A program made the position numbers and the translations under genes. From Streptomyces triculaminicus (GTDB taxonomy: Bacteria > Actinomycetota > Actinomycetes > Streptomycetales > Streptomycetaceae): 64,000 nucleotides of DNA. This document shows, in pieces, positions 1 through 8,366 of the stretch. Positions within the stretch are counted from its first letter, which is position 1; each line of letters starts with the position of its first letter. Location: NCBI RefSeq assembly GCF_017349075.1, contig NZ_JAFMOF010000001.1:1736001-1800000 (forward strand), given 5' to 3'. The notes beneath the pieces were generated by a model. That model did no database searches. It was not told the origin of the DNA and was given only the letters and a program-made list of their open reading frames with translations.

Positions 1-44
1 TGAAGGAACGGGTTCCACTAGCGTGCGGCAGGGGGCTTACGGAC

Positions 45-1085
45 ATGGCTGTGCCCAGGCACAGGCGCGGTAGCGCGGTCGTCGCCGGTGCGGTGGCGGG
101 TGGCCTCGCCTTCGGTCTGCTCGTGGTGTCCGGCTGCGCCGAGAAGGAGACGGCCGGGGAGAGCGCGGCCTCCGGCGCGGGCGGCAGCAGTCTGGTGCGG
201 CAGGCCCGCGAGGCCGCCGTTCCCGCGGCCGCGGATCCCGTGCGGGCGCTCGCCGCCGTGCGGCACGCGTCCGCGGCGCTGGCCCGGGCGGGCGGCGCGA
301 AGGTCCGTACGTCCATGGAGACCGTCAGCGGCGGCACGCGGCTGACCATTCACGGCCGGGGCGCCTACGACTTCGCGCGGCCCGTCGGGCGGCTGACGGT
401 GATGCTGCCCGAGGGCGGCGCGGGCAGCGTGGGGCACCGGCCGATCACCGAGGTGTTCGCGCCGGGCGCGCTGTACATGAAGAACCGCGGCGCGGGCGTG
501 CCCGCCGGCAAGTGGGTGCGCCTCGACACGGGCACCCTCGCCGACGGCGACCTCCTCACCAGTGGTGCCACGGACCCCCTCGCGGCGGCCGAGCTGCTGG
601 GCGGCGCGCGCGAGGCGGCGTACGCGGGCGAGGAGCGGCTCGGCGGGGAGCGGGTCGATCACTACTGGGGCACGGTCGACCTGTCCCGGGCCGCGCGGGC
701 CGCGCCCGAACGGGACCGGGCGGCGCTGGAGGCGGCGGCGAAAGGGTTCTCCAGTGGGACCCTCGCGTTCGACGCCTATCTCGACCGTCAGGGCAGACCG
801 CGGCTGCTGCGCTACCGCTTCGGGGTGGCGGACCGGGACCGTGCCGGGCGGGCGGACGCGGGCGTCGGCCATCGCGCCGTGGCCTCCGCGGCGTCGGCTT
901 CCTCGGCTGCCGCCTCCGCCGTGGCGGCCGCGCCGGCGACGGCGTCGGCCACCGTTTCGGCCCCGCCGTCACCGATGACCGTGGTCTCCACGGTCGAACT
1001 TTCCTCGTTCGGATTCCGGCCGGACATCTCCCTGCCCGCACCCGCCGAAATCTATGCGGGCACGGTCGCTTCGCCGCAGAAATAG
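45..1085 (+). CDS. Secreted lipoprotein of unknown function
   Basis: This 346-residue protein begins with an Arg-rich n-region and a hydrophobic stretch ending in the lipobox VSGC, which places the lipidated cysteine at residue 31. It should therefore be exported and anchored to the outer face of the membrane. The body has no motif I recognise. It has the general look of the LppX/LprG-type lipoproteins of actinobacteria, but I cannot confirm that. Residues of about 270 to 310 form an Ala/Ser/Val/Pro-rich low-complexity linker, followed by a short ordered tail. The ATG at 45 is the only start placing the signal peptide at the N terminus. Only 44 bases of upstream sequence are in the window, so the promoter is not visible. 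Confidence 0.75.
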   Translation: MAVPRHRRGSAVVAGAVAGGLAFGLLVVSGCAEKETAGESAASGAGGSSLVRQAREAAVPAAADPVRALAAVRHASAALARAGGAKVRTSMETVSGGTRLTIHGRGAYDFARPVGRLTVMLPEGGAGSVGHRPITEVFAPGALYMKNRGAGVPAGKWVRLDTGTLADGDLLTSGATDPLAAAELLGGAREAAYAGEERLGGERVDHYWGTVDLSRAARAAPERDRAALEAAAKGFSSGTLAFDAYLDRQGRPRLLRYRFGVADRDRAGRADAGVGHRAVASAASASSAAASAVAAAPATASATVSAPPSPMTVVSTVELSSFGFRPDISLPAPAEIYAGTVASPQK

Positions 1086-1196
1086 CGCGGCACGGCGTAG
1101 TTGGCCATGGAAATGGTCCTTCTGTGCCATGCGCGGCGTGTGTACCGATCACTACGCTGGAAAGCGGTCCCGAGGAGCCCCGAGGAGGTGAATCAC

Positions 1197-1385
1197 GTGG
1201 TTTCGCGACGCGGTTCGTCCGGCGGGCCGGATCCCGTGGCCCTCATCGAGATCGATCTCTACGGCGAGCTGATGATCGCCGCGTCCAGCGCGGTGGAGGA
1301 ACGCCTCAGCTTCGACCGGATCGATGAGGTGTTGCGGGTCGTCCGGCGCCGGCCGTCCGGGCCGGAAGGGGACGCGGACGGCTGA
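1197..1385 (+). CDS. Small conserved-type hypothetical protein (62 aa)
   Basis: I place the start at the GTG at 1197 because a near-perfect ribosome binding site (GAGGAGGTGA, 1181-1190) sits eight bases upstream. The reading frame is open further 5' to 1101, but nothing supports an earlier start. The product is a small soluble protein with a central hydrophobic strand (VALIEIDLYGELMIAAS) and an Arg-rich C terminus. I do not recognise a family. It ends three bases before the csoR stop codon, and the two genes converge. Confidence 0.6.
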   Translation: MVSRRGSSGGPDPVALIEIDLYGELMIAASSAVEERLSFDRIDEVLRVVRRRPSGPEGDADG

Positions 1386-1388
1386 ACC

Positions 1389-1763
1389 CTACGTCCGCAG
1401 CAGCCGCGCGATCGCGGCGCTGGCCTCCTCCACCTTTGCGTCGATCTCCGCGCCGCCCTTGAGGGCCGCGTCGGCCACGCAGTGGCGCAGGTGTTCCTGG
1501 AGGAGCTGGAGGGCGAAGGACTGGAGGGCCTTCGTGCTCGCCGAGACCTGGGTGAGTATGTCGATGCAGTAGACGTCCTCGTCGACCATGCGCTGGAGGC
1601 CGCGGATCTGGCCCTCGATCCGGCGCAGTCGCTTGAGGTGCTGGTCCTTCTGCTTGCTGTAACCGTGCGGCCCGGGGTGGTCACCGGGCGTGGACGCCTC
1701 GCCGTGGCAGGAGGCCGCGGGGGGCTCAGTGGTGCTGGTCACTGTGGCATCCGTGGCCGTCAT
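1389..1763 (-). CDS. csoR: Copper-sensing transcriptional repressor CsoR
   Basis: This is a DUF156/CsoR family repressor of 124 residues, taking the ATG at 1763. CsoR is an all-helical homotetramer that releases DNA when it binds Cu(I). The copper ligands of the family are all present: Cys66 in VYCIDIL, and His91 and Cys95 in QEHLRHC, with the 25- and 4-residue spacings seen in M. tuberculosis CsoR (C36, H61, C65). The N-terminal 35 residues are poorly ordered and include an extra Cys-His pair. A palindromic CsoR-type operator lies about 125 bases upstream at 1888-1904, so autoregulation is likely. No copper chaperone or P-type ATPase gene is adjacent. Confidence 0.9.
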   Translation of the reverse strand: MTATDATVTSTTEPPAASCHGEASTPGDHPGPHGYSKQKDQHLKRLRRIEGQIRGLQRMVDEDVYCIDILTQVSASTKALQSFALQLLQEHLRHCVADAALKGGAEIDAKVEEASAAIARLLRT

Positions 1764-1887
1764 GGCGTCCTCCGTTGTCCTGCGGGGTGCTTGCCCGTGC
1801 CGCCCGGGGCCGGTCGTCAGCGGGATGACGAGCGTACGGGCGGTGCCGGGTGCGCCGGGGTCCGCTGGGCGGCGATAACCGTTTCGC

Positions 1888-1904
1888 ATACCCCGGGTGG
1901 GTAT
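1888..1904 (-). promoter_or_regulatory. CsoR operator
   Basis: ATACCC (1888-1893) and GGGTAT (1899-1904) form a perfect six-base inverted repeat around a five-base centre. This matches the TACCCC-N-GGGGTA type of site bound by actinobacterial CsoR. It lies between csoR and the divergent PhoU-like gene, so it probably overlaps the csoR promoter. Confidence 0.75.
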
Positions 1905-2052
1905 ATCGTACCCAAAATCTTCGCCGGAGGCTCGTACCGCCTTCATGAGCACTCTGCCCGATGGGCGACACTGAGGGAATGCCAGTTAGCTGTGGCTGGG
2001 TGATGCGCCTAGCATCAACGAGACCGAATCCGCTGCACCCCGAGGATCCCAC

Positions 2053-2673
2053 GTGCGCTTTCGTCTGACCCCCAGGGAGACGAGCTTCTACGACATGTTC
2101 GCCGCCTCCGCGGACAACATCGTCACGGGCTCCAAGCTCCTGATGGAACTGCTCGGAGCGGATAGCTCCGCCCGGGCCGAGATCGCCGAGCGCATGCGGG
2201 CAGCGGAGCACGCCGGGGACGACGCGACGCACGCGATCTTCCACCAGCTGAACTCCTCTTTCATCACGCCGTTCGACCGTGAGGACATCTACTCCCTCGC
2301 CGGTTCGCTCGACGACATCATGGATTTCATGGAAGAGGCCGTCGACCTGGTCGTCCTCTACCAGATCGAGGAGTTGCCGAAGGGCGTCGAGCAGCAGATC
2401 GAGGTTCTCGCGCGGGCGGCCGAGCTGACCGCCGAGGCGATGCCGAACCTGCGGACGATGACCAACCTCACGGAGTACTGGATCGAGGTCAACCGCCTCG
2501 AGAACCAGGCCGACCAGATTCACCGCAAGCTTCTCGCCCACCTCTTCAACGGCAAGTACGACGCCATCGAGGTGCTCAAGCTCAAGCAGATCGTCGATGT
2601 GCTCGAGGAGGCCGCCGACGCGTTCGAGCACGTGGCGAACACGGTCGAGACCATCGCCGTCAAGGAGTCCTGA
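2053..2673 (+). CDS. PhoU-like DUF47 protein, partner of Pit
   Basis: This 206-residue, largely helical acidic protein belongs to the DUF47 (PhoU_div) family. Such proteins are usually encoded directly upstream of a Pit-type phosphate transporter and are thought to modulate it. The N-terminal pattern (LTPRETSFYDMF, then ASADNIVTGSKLL) and the repeated three-helix bundle character are as expected, and the length is normal. The start is the GTG at 2053 with a CGAGGA element just upstream. Six bases separate its stop from the Pit start, so the two are co-transcribed. I saw no convincing PHO box upstream, in keeping with constitutive low-affinity uptake. Confidence 0.88.
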   Translation: MRFRLTPRETSFYDMFAASADNIVTGSKLLMELLGADSSARAEIAERMRAAEHAGDDATHAIFHQLNSSFITPFDREDIYSLAGSLDDIMDFMEEAVDLVVLYQIEELPKGVEQQIEVLARAAELTAEAMPNLRTMTNLTEYWIEVNRLENQADQIHRKLLAHLFNGKYDAIEVLKLKQIVDVLEEAADAFEHVANTVETIAVKES

Positions 2674-2679
2674 CCTCCG

Positions 2680-3678
2680 GTGGACACCTTCGCACTTGTC
2701 GTGACCATCGGGGTCGCGCTCGGATTCACCTATACCAACGGCTTTCACGACTCCGCGAACGCCATCGCGACCTCGGTCTCCACGCGGGCGCTGACCCCGC
2801 GCGCGGCCCTCGCGATGGCGGCGGTGATGAACCTCGCCGGTGCGTTCCTCGGCAGCGGAGTCGCCAAGACCGTCAGCAAGGGCCTGATCGAGACGCCGGT
2901 GGGCGACAAGGGGATGGGCATCCTCTTCGCCGCGCTGGTCGGCGCGATCGTCTGGAACATGGTCACCTGGTACTTCGGCCTTCCCTCGTCCTCCTCGCAC
3001 GCCCTCTTCGGTGGCATGGTGGGCGCGGCGCTCGCGGGCGGTACGACCGTCATCTGGTCGGGCGTCGTCGAGAAGGTCGTCATCCCGATGTTCCTCTCGC
3101 CGTTCGTCGGCCTGATCCTCGGCTATCTGGTGATGGTCGCGATCATGTGGATGTTCCGGCGGTCCAACCCGCACAAGGCCAAGCGCGGCTTCCGCATCGC
3201 GCAGACCGTCTCGGCCGCCGGCATGGCGCTCGGTCACGGTCTGCAGGACGCGCAGAAGACCATGGGCATCGTGGTGATGGCCCTGGTCATCGGCGATGTG
3301 CAGGGCATGGACGAGGCGATCCCGCTGTGGGTGAAGCTCGCCTGTGCGATCACGCTCTCGCTCGGTACGTACGCGGGCGGCTGGCGGATCATGCGGACGC
3401 TCGGCCGCCGCATCATCGAGCTGGACCCGCCGCAGGGCTTCGCCGCCGAGACGACGGCCGCCTCCGTCATGTACACGGCGTCGTTCATGTTCCACGCGCC
3501 GATCTCCACCACGCACGTGATCACCTCCGCCATCATGGGCGTGGGCTCCACCAAGGGCACGCGCGCGGTGCGCTGGGGCGTCGCGAAGAACATCGTGATG
3601 GGCTGGTTCATCACCATGCCGGCCGCGGCGATCGTGGCCGCGTTCAGCTTCTGGCTGGTGAACCTCGCGTTCGGCTAG
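2680..3678 (+). CDS. pit: Low-affinity inorganic phosphate transporter, Pit family
   Basis: This 332-residue polytopic membrane protein carries the two Pit signature regions: GFHDSANAIATSV near residue 20 and ALGHGLQDAQKTMGIV in the second half. They form the pseudo-symmetric substrate path. Pit carriers import metal-phosphate complexes driven by the proton gradient and work at high phosphate. The start is a GTG at 2680, directly after the DUF47 gene. A strong bidirectional terminator follows, separating it from the converging pst operon, so low- and high-affinity phosphate uptake genes lie tail to tail here. Confidence 0.92.
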   Translation: MDTFALVVTIGVALGFTYTNGFHDSANAIATSVSTRALTPRAALAMAAVMNLAGAFLGSGVAKTVSKGLIETPVGDKGMGILFAALVGAIVWNMVTWYFGLPSSSSHALFGGMVGAALAGGTTVIWSGVVEKVVIPMFLSPFVGLILGYLVMVAIMWMFRRSNPHKAKRGFRIAQTVSAAGMALGHGLQDAQKTMGIVVMALVIGDVQGMDEAIPLWVKLACAITLSLGTYAGGWRIMRTLGRRIIELDPPQGFAAETTAASVMYTASFMFHAPISTTHVITSAIMGVGSTKGTRAVRWGVAKNIVMGWFITMPAAAIVAAFSFWLVNLAFG

Positions 3679-3700
3679 CCGTACGCGCTGCAGAACGGAT

Positions 3701-3735
3701 GGGCCCGCCCCCTGGTACGAACAGGGGGCGGGCCC
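3701..3735. terminator. Bidirectional terminator between pit and pstB
   Basis: GGGCCCGCCCCCTG (3701-3714) and its exact complement (3722-3735) form a perfect 14-base-pair stem with a seven-base loop. It lies between two convergent genes and can serve both. Confidence 0.85.
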
Positions 3736-3790
3736 TTCGCCTTGCGGTGGCACCGCCAAGCAGCACCGCGAGGCGGTTCCGGGGGCGGGC

Positions 3791-4570
3791 TCAGCCGAAG
3801 CGGCCCGAGATGTAGTCCTCCGTCGCCTGGACCGAGGGGTTGGAGAAGATGCGCTCCGTGTCGTCGATCTCCACCAGCTTGCCCGGCTGGCCGACGCCGG
3901 CCAGGTTGAAGAAGGCGGTGCGGTCCGAGACGCGGGCCGCCTGCTGCATGTTGTGGGTCACGATGACGATCGTGAACCGCTCCTTCAGCTCGCCTATCAG
4001 GTCCTCGATGGCGAGCGTGGAGATCGGGTCGAGCGCCGAGCAGGGCTCGTCCATCAGCAGGACCTGCGGCTCGACCGCGATGGCCCGCGCGATGCACAGA
4101 CGCTGCTGCTGGCCGCCGGAGAGGCCGGCGCCCGGCTTGTTCAGGCGGTCCTTGACCTCGTTCCAGAGGTTGGCGCCCTTGAGGGACTTCTCCACGATGC
4201 CGTCCAGCTCGTCCTTGCGGACCCGGCCGCCGTTGAGGCGGACGCCGGCGGCCACGTTGTCGAAGATCGACATGGTGGGGAAGGGGTTCGGCCGCTGGAA
4301 GACCATGCCGACCGTGCGGCGTACGGAGACCGGGTCGACGCCGGGGCCGTAGAGGTTCTCGTCGTCCAGCATCACCTTGCCCTCGACGCGGCCGCCGGGG
4401 GTGACCTCGTGCATGCGGTTCAGGGTGCGCAGGAAGGTGGACTTGCCGCAGCCGGACGGGCCGATGAAGGCGGTCACGGAGCGGGGTTCGACGGTCATCG
4501 AGATGTCGTCGATGGCCTTGTGGGCGCCGTAGTAGGCGTTCAGGCCGCTGACGTCGATTCGCTTGGCCAT
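3791..4570 (-). CDS. pstB: Phosphate ABC transporter ATP-binding protein PstB
   Basis: PstB is the ATPase of the high-affinity phosphate importer PstSCAB. The 259-residue product has the Walker A motif GPSGCGKST, the signature LSGGQQQRL, the Walker B region [12 protein letters not shown] and the H-loop [10 protein letters not shown], all intact. I place the start at the ATG at 4570 ([10 protein letters not shown]), although the frame stays open to 4684, because family members begin here. It is the last gene of pstSCAB, with 136 bases between it and pstA. Confidence 0.95.
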   Translation of the reverse strand: MAKRIDVSGLNAYYGAHKAIDDISMTVEPRSVTAFIGPSGCGKSTFLRTLNRMHEVTPGGRVEGKVMLDDENLYGPGVDPVSVRRTVGMVFQRPNPFPTMSIFDNVAAGVRLNGGRVRKDELDGIVEKSLKGANLWNEVKDRLNKPGAGLSGGQQQRLCIARAIAVEPQVLLMDEPCSALDPISTLAIEDLIGELKERFTIVIVTHNMQQAARVSDRTAFFNLAGVGQPGKLVEIDDTERIFSNPSVQATEDYISGRFG

Positions 4571-4706
4571 GGGGATCACTACTTCTTTCGTGCGGACGAC
4601 GGTCGGCGACCGGTCTGCTGTGGATGGTCGGACTTCGCTTCGCCTCCGCTGCGGCCGGGTGCCATGCCCTCGTTCCTCGGGCATGCCCCCCAGCCTCCGC
4701 TGCGGC

Positions 4707-5792
4707 TCAGCTACGTCCTCCGCGCGGCGCCTTCCAGCGGGCGATACCGCGGGCCACCAGGTTGAGGATCATGACGAAGGCGATGAGGACCAGGGCCGCG
4801 GCCCAGGCGCGGTCGTAGCTGGCCTCGTTGCCGGCCGCCCACTGCTCGTAGATGTAGTACGGCAGGGAGGACTGGGCGCCTTCGAAGGGGTTGTTGTTGA
4901 TCAGCTGCGACCCGAAGACCAGCAGGACGATCGGGGCGGACTCGCCGGCGATGCGGGCGACCGCGAGCATCACGCCGGTGGCGATGCCGCCTATGGCGGT
5001 GGGCAGGACGACCTTGAGGATCGTGCGCCACTTGGGCACGCCCAGCGCCAGGGAGGCCTCGCGCAGCTCGTTGGGGACGAGCTTGAGCATCTCCTCGGTG
5101 GAGCGGACGACGACCGGCATCATCAGGATCGCCAGGGCCATGGAGCCGGCGAATCCGGAGTAGCCGTTGTCCATCATCAGGATCCAGAAGCTGAGGACGA
5201 ACAGACCCGCGACGATCGACGGGATGCCCGTCATGACGTCGACGAAGAAGGTCACGGCCTTGGCCAGCCGGCCGCGCCCGTACTCCACCAGGTAGATCGC
5301 CGTCAGCAGGCCGATGGGGGCCGCGATGACGGTGGCGATGCCTACCTGCTCCAGGGTGCCGATGATGGCGTGGTAGACGCCGCCGCCGGGCTGGATGGTC
5401 AGGACGCCGGCCATGGAGTGGCTGAGGAAGTTTCCGTCGAGCACCTTGATGCCGCGCGCGATCGTCTCCCACATGAGGGAGACCAGCGGGACGACGGCGA
5501 TCAGGAAGCAGACCCAGACGAGGCTGGTGGCGAGGCGGTCCTTGGCCTGCCGGCGGCCCTCGACGCGGGCGGCGACGACGAACGTCGCGGCGACGTAGAG
5601 GACGCCGGCGAGCAGGCCCCACTGGACCCGGCTGCCGAGCCCGGCGCCGAGGCCGATCGCGATGGCCACGACGGCCGCGCCGAGGGCGAGGGCCGCGGGG
5701 GCCCAGCGGGGCAGGCGGGGCTGGTACAGGCCGGAGACGGCCTGCGGGGCGCCGTCGGCGACCAGCTGCTCGTTCATGGTCACTCCGCTCAT
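4707..5792 (-). CDS. pstA: Phosphate ABC transporter permease PstA
   Basis: PstA is one of the two membrane subunits of the phosphate importer. The 361-residue product has an N-terminal extension of two membrane segments plus the six-helix permease core. It includes the cytoplasmic coupling region [17 protein letters not shown], which docks on PstB. Its ATG at 5792 overlaps the pstC stop as ATGA, which indicates translational coupling. A second in-frame ATG at 5777 is possible but less well supported. The coding frame is open well upstream inside pstC, and I rejected that extension. Confidence 0.93.
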   Translation of the reverse strand: MSGVTMNEQLVADGAPQAVSGLYQPRLPRWAPAALALGAAVVAIAIGLGAGLGSRVQWGLLAGVLYVAATFVVAARVEGRRQAKDRLATSLVWVCFLIAVVPLVSLMWETIARGIKVLDGNFLSHSMAGVLTIQPGGGVYHAIIGTLEQVGIATVIAAPIGLLTAIYLVEYGRGRLAKAVTFFVDVMTGIPSIVAGLFVLSFWILMMDNGYSGFAGSMALAILMMPVVVRSTEEMLKLVPNELREASLALGVPKWRTILKVVLPTAIGGIATGVMLAVARIAGESAPIVLLVFGSQLINNNPFEGAQSSLPYYIYEQWAAGNEASYDRAWAAALVLIAFVMILNLVARGIARWKAPRGGRS

Positions 5793-6775
5793 GCCGTGTA
5801 CTCCTTGCGGCGCGCGATGATCAGCCGGGCGGCGCCGTTGACCAGGAGGGTCAGGACGAACAGCACGAGACCGGAGGCGATCAGGGCGTCCTTGCCTATC
5901 TCGCCGGACTCCTTGAAGCTGCTCGCGATGTTCTGGGCGAACGTTCCGCCTCCGGGGTCCAGCAGGCTCTTGCCGATCTCGAAGCTGGGGGAGAGGACCG
6001 TGGCGACGGCCATCGTCTCGCCCAGGGCGCGGCCCAGGCCCAGCATCGAGGCGCTGATGACACCCGAACGGCCGAAGGGGAGCACCGACATCCGGATGAC
6101 TTCCCAGCGGGTGGCGCCGAGGGCGAGGGCGGCCTCCTCGTGCATCTTCGGGGCCTGCAGGAAGACCTCGCGGCTGACGCTGGTGACGATCGGCAGGATC
6201 ATGATCGCCAGCAGGATGCCGATGGTGAAGAGCGAGCGGGCGGCGCCGTCGTGGTACTCGAAGATGCCGGTCCAGCCGAAGTAGTCGTTCAGCCAGCTGT
6301 AGAGCCCGCCCAGGTGCGGCACCAGGAAGAGGGCGCCCCACAGGCCGTAGACGATGGACGGCACGGCGGCGAGCAGGTCGATGACGTACGACAGCGGCGT
6401 CGACAGCTTGCGCGGCGCGTAGTGGGAGATGAACAGCGCGATGCCGATGGCGACCGGCACGGCGATGAGCATGGCGATCAGCGAGCTGACGACCGTGCCG
6501 AAGGCCAGCACGGCGATGCCGAAGACCGGCGGGGTGGAGTTGGCGCTCCACTCGAAGGTCGTGAAGAAGTTGCCCTCGTTGTGGGAGAGGGCGTTGGTGG
6601 CCCGCACGGTGAGGAAGACCGCGATGGCGGCCATGATCACCAGGAGCAGGATGCCGGATCCGCGCGAGAGCGCGAGGAAGATCCGGTCGCCGGGCCGGGT
6701 GGTGGCCTTCTGCCCGGCGGGGGCCGGGGCGGCGCCGAGGGGCGGCGGAGCTGCGGTGGCTGGGGTTATGTCCAT
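5789..6775 (-). CDS. pstC: Phosphate ABC transporter permease PstC
   Basis: PstC is the second permease subunit. The start is the ATG at 6775 (MDITPATAAP), giving 328 residues with a Pro/Ala-rich N terminus, about six transmembrane helices and the coupling motif EEAALALGATRWEVIR. It follows pstS after a 127-base gap containing a strong hairpin, and its stop overlaps the pstA start. The hairpin probably lets pstS be expressed more strongly than the transporter subunits. Confidence 0.94.
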   Translation of the reverse strand: MDITPATAAPPPLGAAPAPAGQKATTRPGDRIFLALSRGSGILLLVIMAAIAVFLTVRATNALSHNEGNFFTTFEWSANSTPPVFGIAVLAFGTVVSSLIAMLIAVPVAIGIALFISHYAPRKLSTPLSYVIDLLAAVPSIVYGLWGALFLVPHLGGLYSWLNDYFGWTGIFEYHDGAARSLFTIGILLAIMILPIVTSVSREVFLQAPKMHEEAALALGATRWEVIRMSVLPFGRSGVISASMLGLGRALGETMAVATVLSPSFEIGKSLLDPGGGTFAQNIASSFKESGEIGKDALIASGLVLFVLTLLVNGAARLIIARRKEYTA

Positions 6776-6858
6776 GGGTTTCTCCGGTCTGCGAAGTCCT
6801 GCCGGGGGCCGCCTCACGGCGGCGGCGGGGCTTCTGGCGCGGCGGTGCACCGGACGGT

Positions 6859-6895
6859 GCGGCCGGGCCCCGGTGTGTGGGCCGGGGCCGGCCGC
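6859..6895 (-). terminator. Hairpin between pstS and pstC (partial terminator or mRNA stabiliser)
   Basis: A GC stem of about 14 pairs with one bulge (6859-6873 with 6882-6895) lies just after the pstS stop. It has no T-run. Such intercistronic hairpins commonly raise expression of the binding protein over the rest of the operon. That role is inferred. Confidence 0.5.
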
Positions 6896-6902
6896 ATCCG
6901 CG

Positions 6903-8033
6903 TCAGGAGAGGGTCGCGACGGTCTCGCGGACCTTCTTGGCGATCTCGGCGGGCAGCGGCGCGTAGCCGAGCTCCTTCAGGACCGACTGGCCGTCCTCGC
7001 TCGCGATGTAGGTGAGGAAGGACTTCGTGGCCGGCAGCGTCTCGGCCTTGTTGCCCTTGTCCCCGGCGATCTCGTACGTCACCAGGGTGATCGGGTAGGC
7101 GCCGTCGGCCTTGGTGGTGTAGTTGAGCTTGAGGGCGAGGTCCTTGCCGGTGCCCACGATCTTCGCCTCGGAGATGGCCTTGGAGGCGTTGTCGGAGGTG
7201 GCCTCGACCGGGGCGGAGGCGCCGGTGTTGAGCTTCACCGTCTTGATCGAGTTGGCGGTCGCGTAGGACAGCTCGAAGTAGGAGATGGCTCCCGCAGTCT
7301 GCTTGACCTGCGAGGAGACACCGGCCGAGCCGTCGGCGGACTGGCCGCCCTTGGCCTTCCAGGCCTTGGCGGGCTCGTACGGCCAGGACTTGTCGGCCGC
7401 CGCCTTGAGGTACTTGGTGAAGTTGTCCGTGGTGCCGGACTCGTCGGAGCGGTGGAAGGCCTGGATCTTGAGGTCCGGCAGCTTGGCGTCCGGGTTGAGC
7501 TTCTTGATCGCCTCGTCGTTCCACTTCTCGATCTTCGAGTCGAAGATCTTGGCGAGGGTGTCGGCGTCCAGGACCAGGTTGTCCACGCCCGGCACGTGGT
7601 AGCCGATGGCGATCGGGCCGCCGAGCATGGGCAGGTTGATGCCCTGGCCGCCCTTGACGACGTCCTTGGACTTGGCGACCTCCTCCGGCTTGAGCGCGGA
7701 GTCGGAGCCGGCGAAGGCGGTCTTGCCCTGGAGGAACTCCTGGATGCCGGCGCCGGAGCCCGTGGCCTTGTAGTTGACCTGGATGTCCTTGCAGGCCTGG
7801 GAGAAGTTCTTCACCCACAGGTCCATGGCGTTCTTCTGCGCGGACGAGCCGGAGGCCAGCAGCTGGCCCTTGCCCTCGCACTTGATGTTGCCGGCGGCCT
7901 TGGTCGAACCGCTGCCGCCCGACGCGCCGCCGCCGTTGTCGTCGGAACCGCACGCCGTCAGGACCAGGGCACCGGAGACGGCGATGGCGCCGAGGGCGAC
8001 TGTGCGAAGCCGGTTCTTGCGCTGAAGCTTCAC
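6903..8033 (-). CDS. pstS: Phosphate-binding lipoprotein PstS
   Basis: PstS captures phosphate outside the cell for PstCAB. The 376-residue product has a signal peptide ending in the lipobox LTAC (Cys28) and a Gly/Ser-rich tether. The phosphate-contacting segments of the family follow: SGSSAQKNAMDLW, FAGSDSAL and RSDESGTTDNFTKYL. Streptomyces PstS is among the most abundant proteins under phosphate limitation. A PHO box about 160 bases upstream supports PhoP control. It is the first gene of pstSCAB. Confidence 0.96.
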   Translation of the reverse strand: MKLQRKNRLRTVALGAIAVSGALVLTACGSDDNGGGASGGSGSTKAAGNIKCEGKGQLLASGSSAQKNAMDLWVKNFSQACKDIQVNYKATGSGAGIQEFLQGKTAFAGSDSALKPEEVAKSKDVVKGGQGINLPMLGGPIAIGYHVPGVDNLVLDADTLAKIFDSKIEKWNDEAIKKLNPDAKLPDLKIQAFHRSDESGTTDNFTKYLKAAADKSWPYEPAKAWKAKGGQSADGSAGVSSQVKQTAGAISYFELSYATANSIKTVKLNTGASAPVEATSDNASKAISEAKIVGTGKDLALKLNYTTKADGAYPITLVTYEIAGDKGNKAETLPATKSFLTYIASEDGQSVLKELGYAPLPAEIAKKVRETVATLS

Positions 8034-8366
8034 TTTCGGGTGTTCCTTCCGGGAGCCGCCGCTCGGGCGGCGTGCGAGAGGTTTGTGGAGCTGTTCCGCC
8101 AGTGACGGGGCGGAATGGCGGGTGGTTCACCTGAACGGTGTGTCTCTCACCCTCCACGGCCGAAATTAGGCAGATCAGGTGAAGCGGTCGATGGGGCAGA
8201 GTGAACGGAGGGTGAACCTCACCCGTCGGGGTGGTAGCTCGGCGGACGGTCGGATTCCGCCCCCCCAGTGTGACGCAGCTCTCTGTCGATTTACGGGCAG
8301 CCGTGGCAGCATCCCAAGGCGTGTGACGGCACGTCAGGCGCGGGGGCGGAGTCGCGGAGGGGTTCT
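8034..8366. other. Divergent intergenic region pstS / NlpC-P60 gene
   Basis: This 333-base stretch has no gene that I can support. It holds the PHO box for pstS and a candidate -10 (TAATTT on the minus strand, about 8163-8168). Further PHO-like half sites lie at 8177-8185 (GCTTCACCT on minus) and around 8122-8136 (GGTTCACC on plus). It is also the left breakpoint of the inferred 55-kb inversion. Confidence 0.6.
8196..8217 (-). promoter_or_regulatory. PHO box (PhoP operator) of pstS
   Basis: On the minus strand two adjacent 11-base units read GTTCACCCTCC and GTTCACTCTGC. This is the direct-repeat architecture of the Streptomyces PhoP operator. A third, weaker unit (GCTTCACC) follows at 8178-8185. 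Confidence 0.85.
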
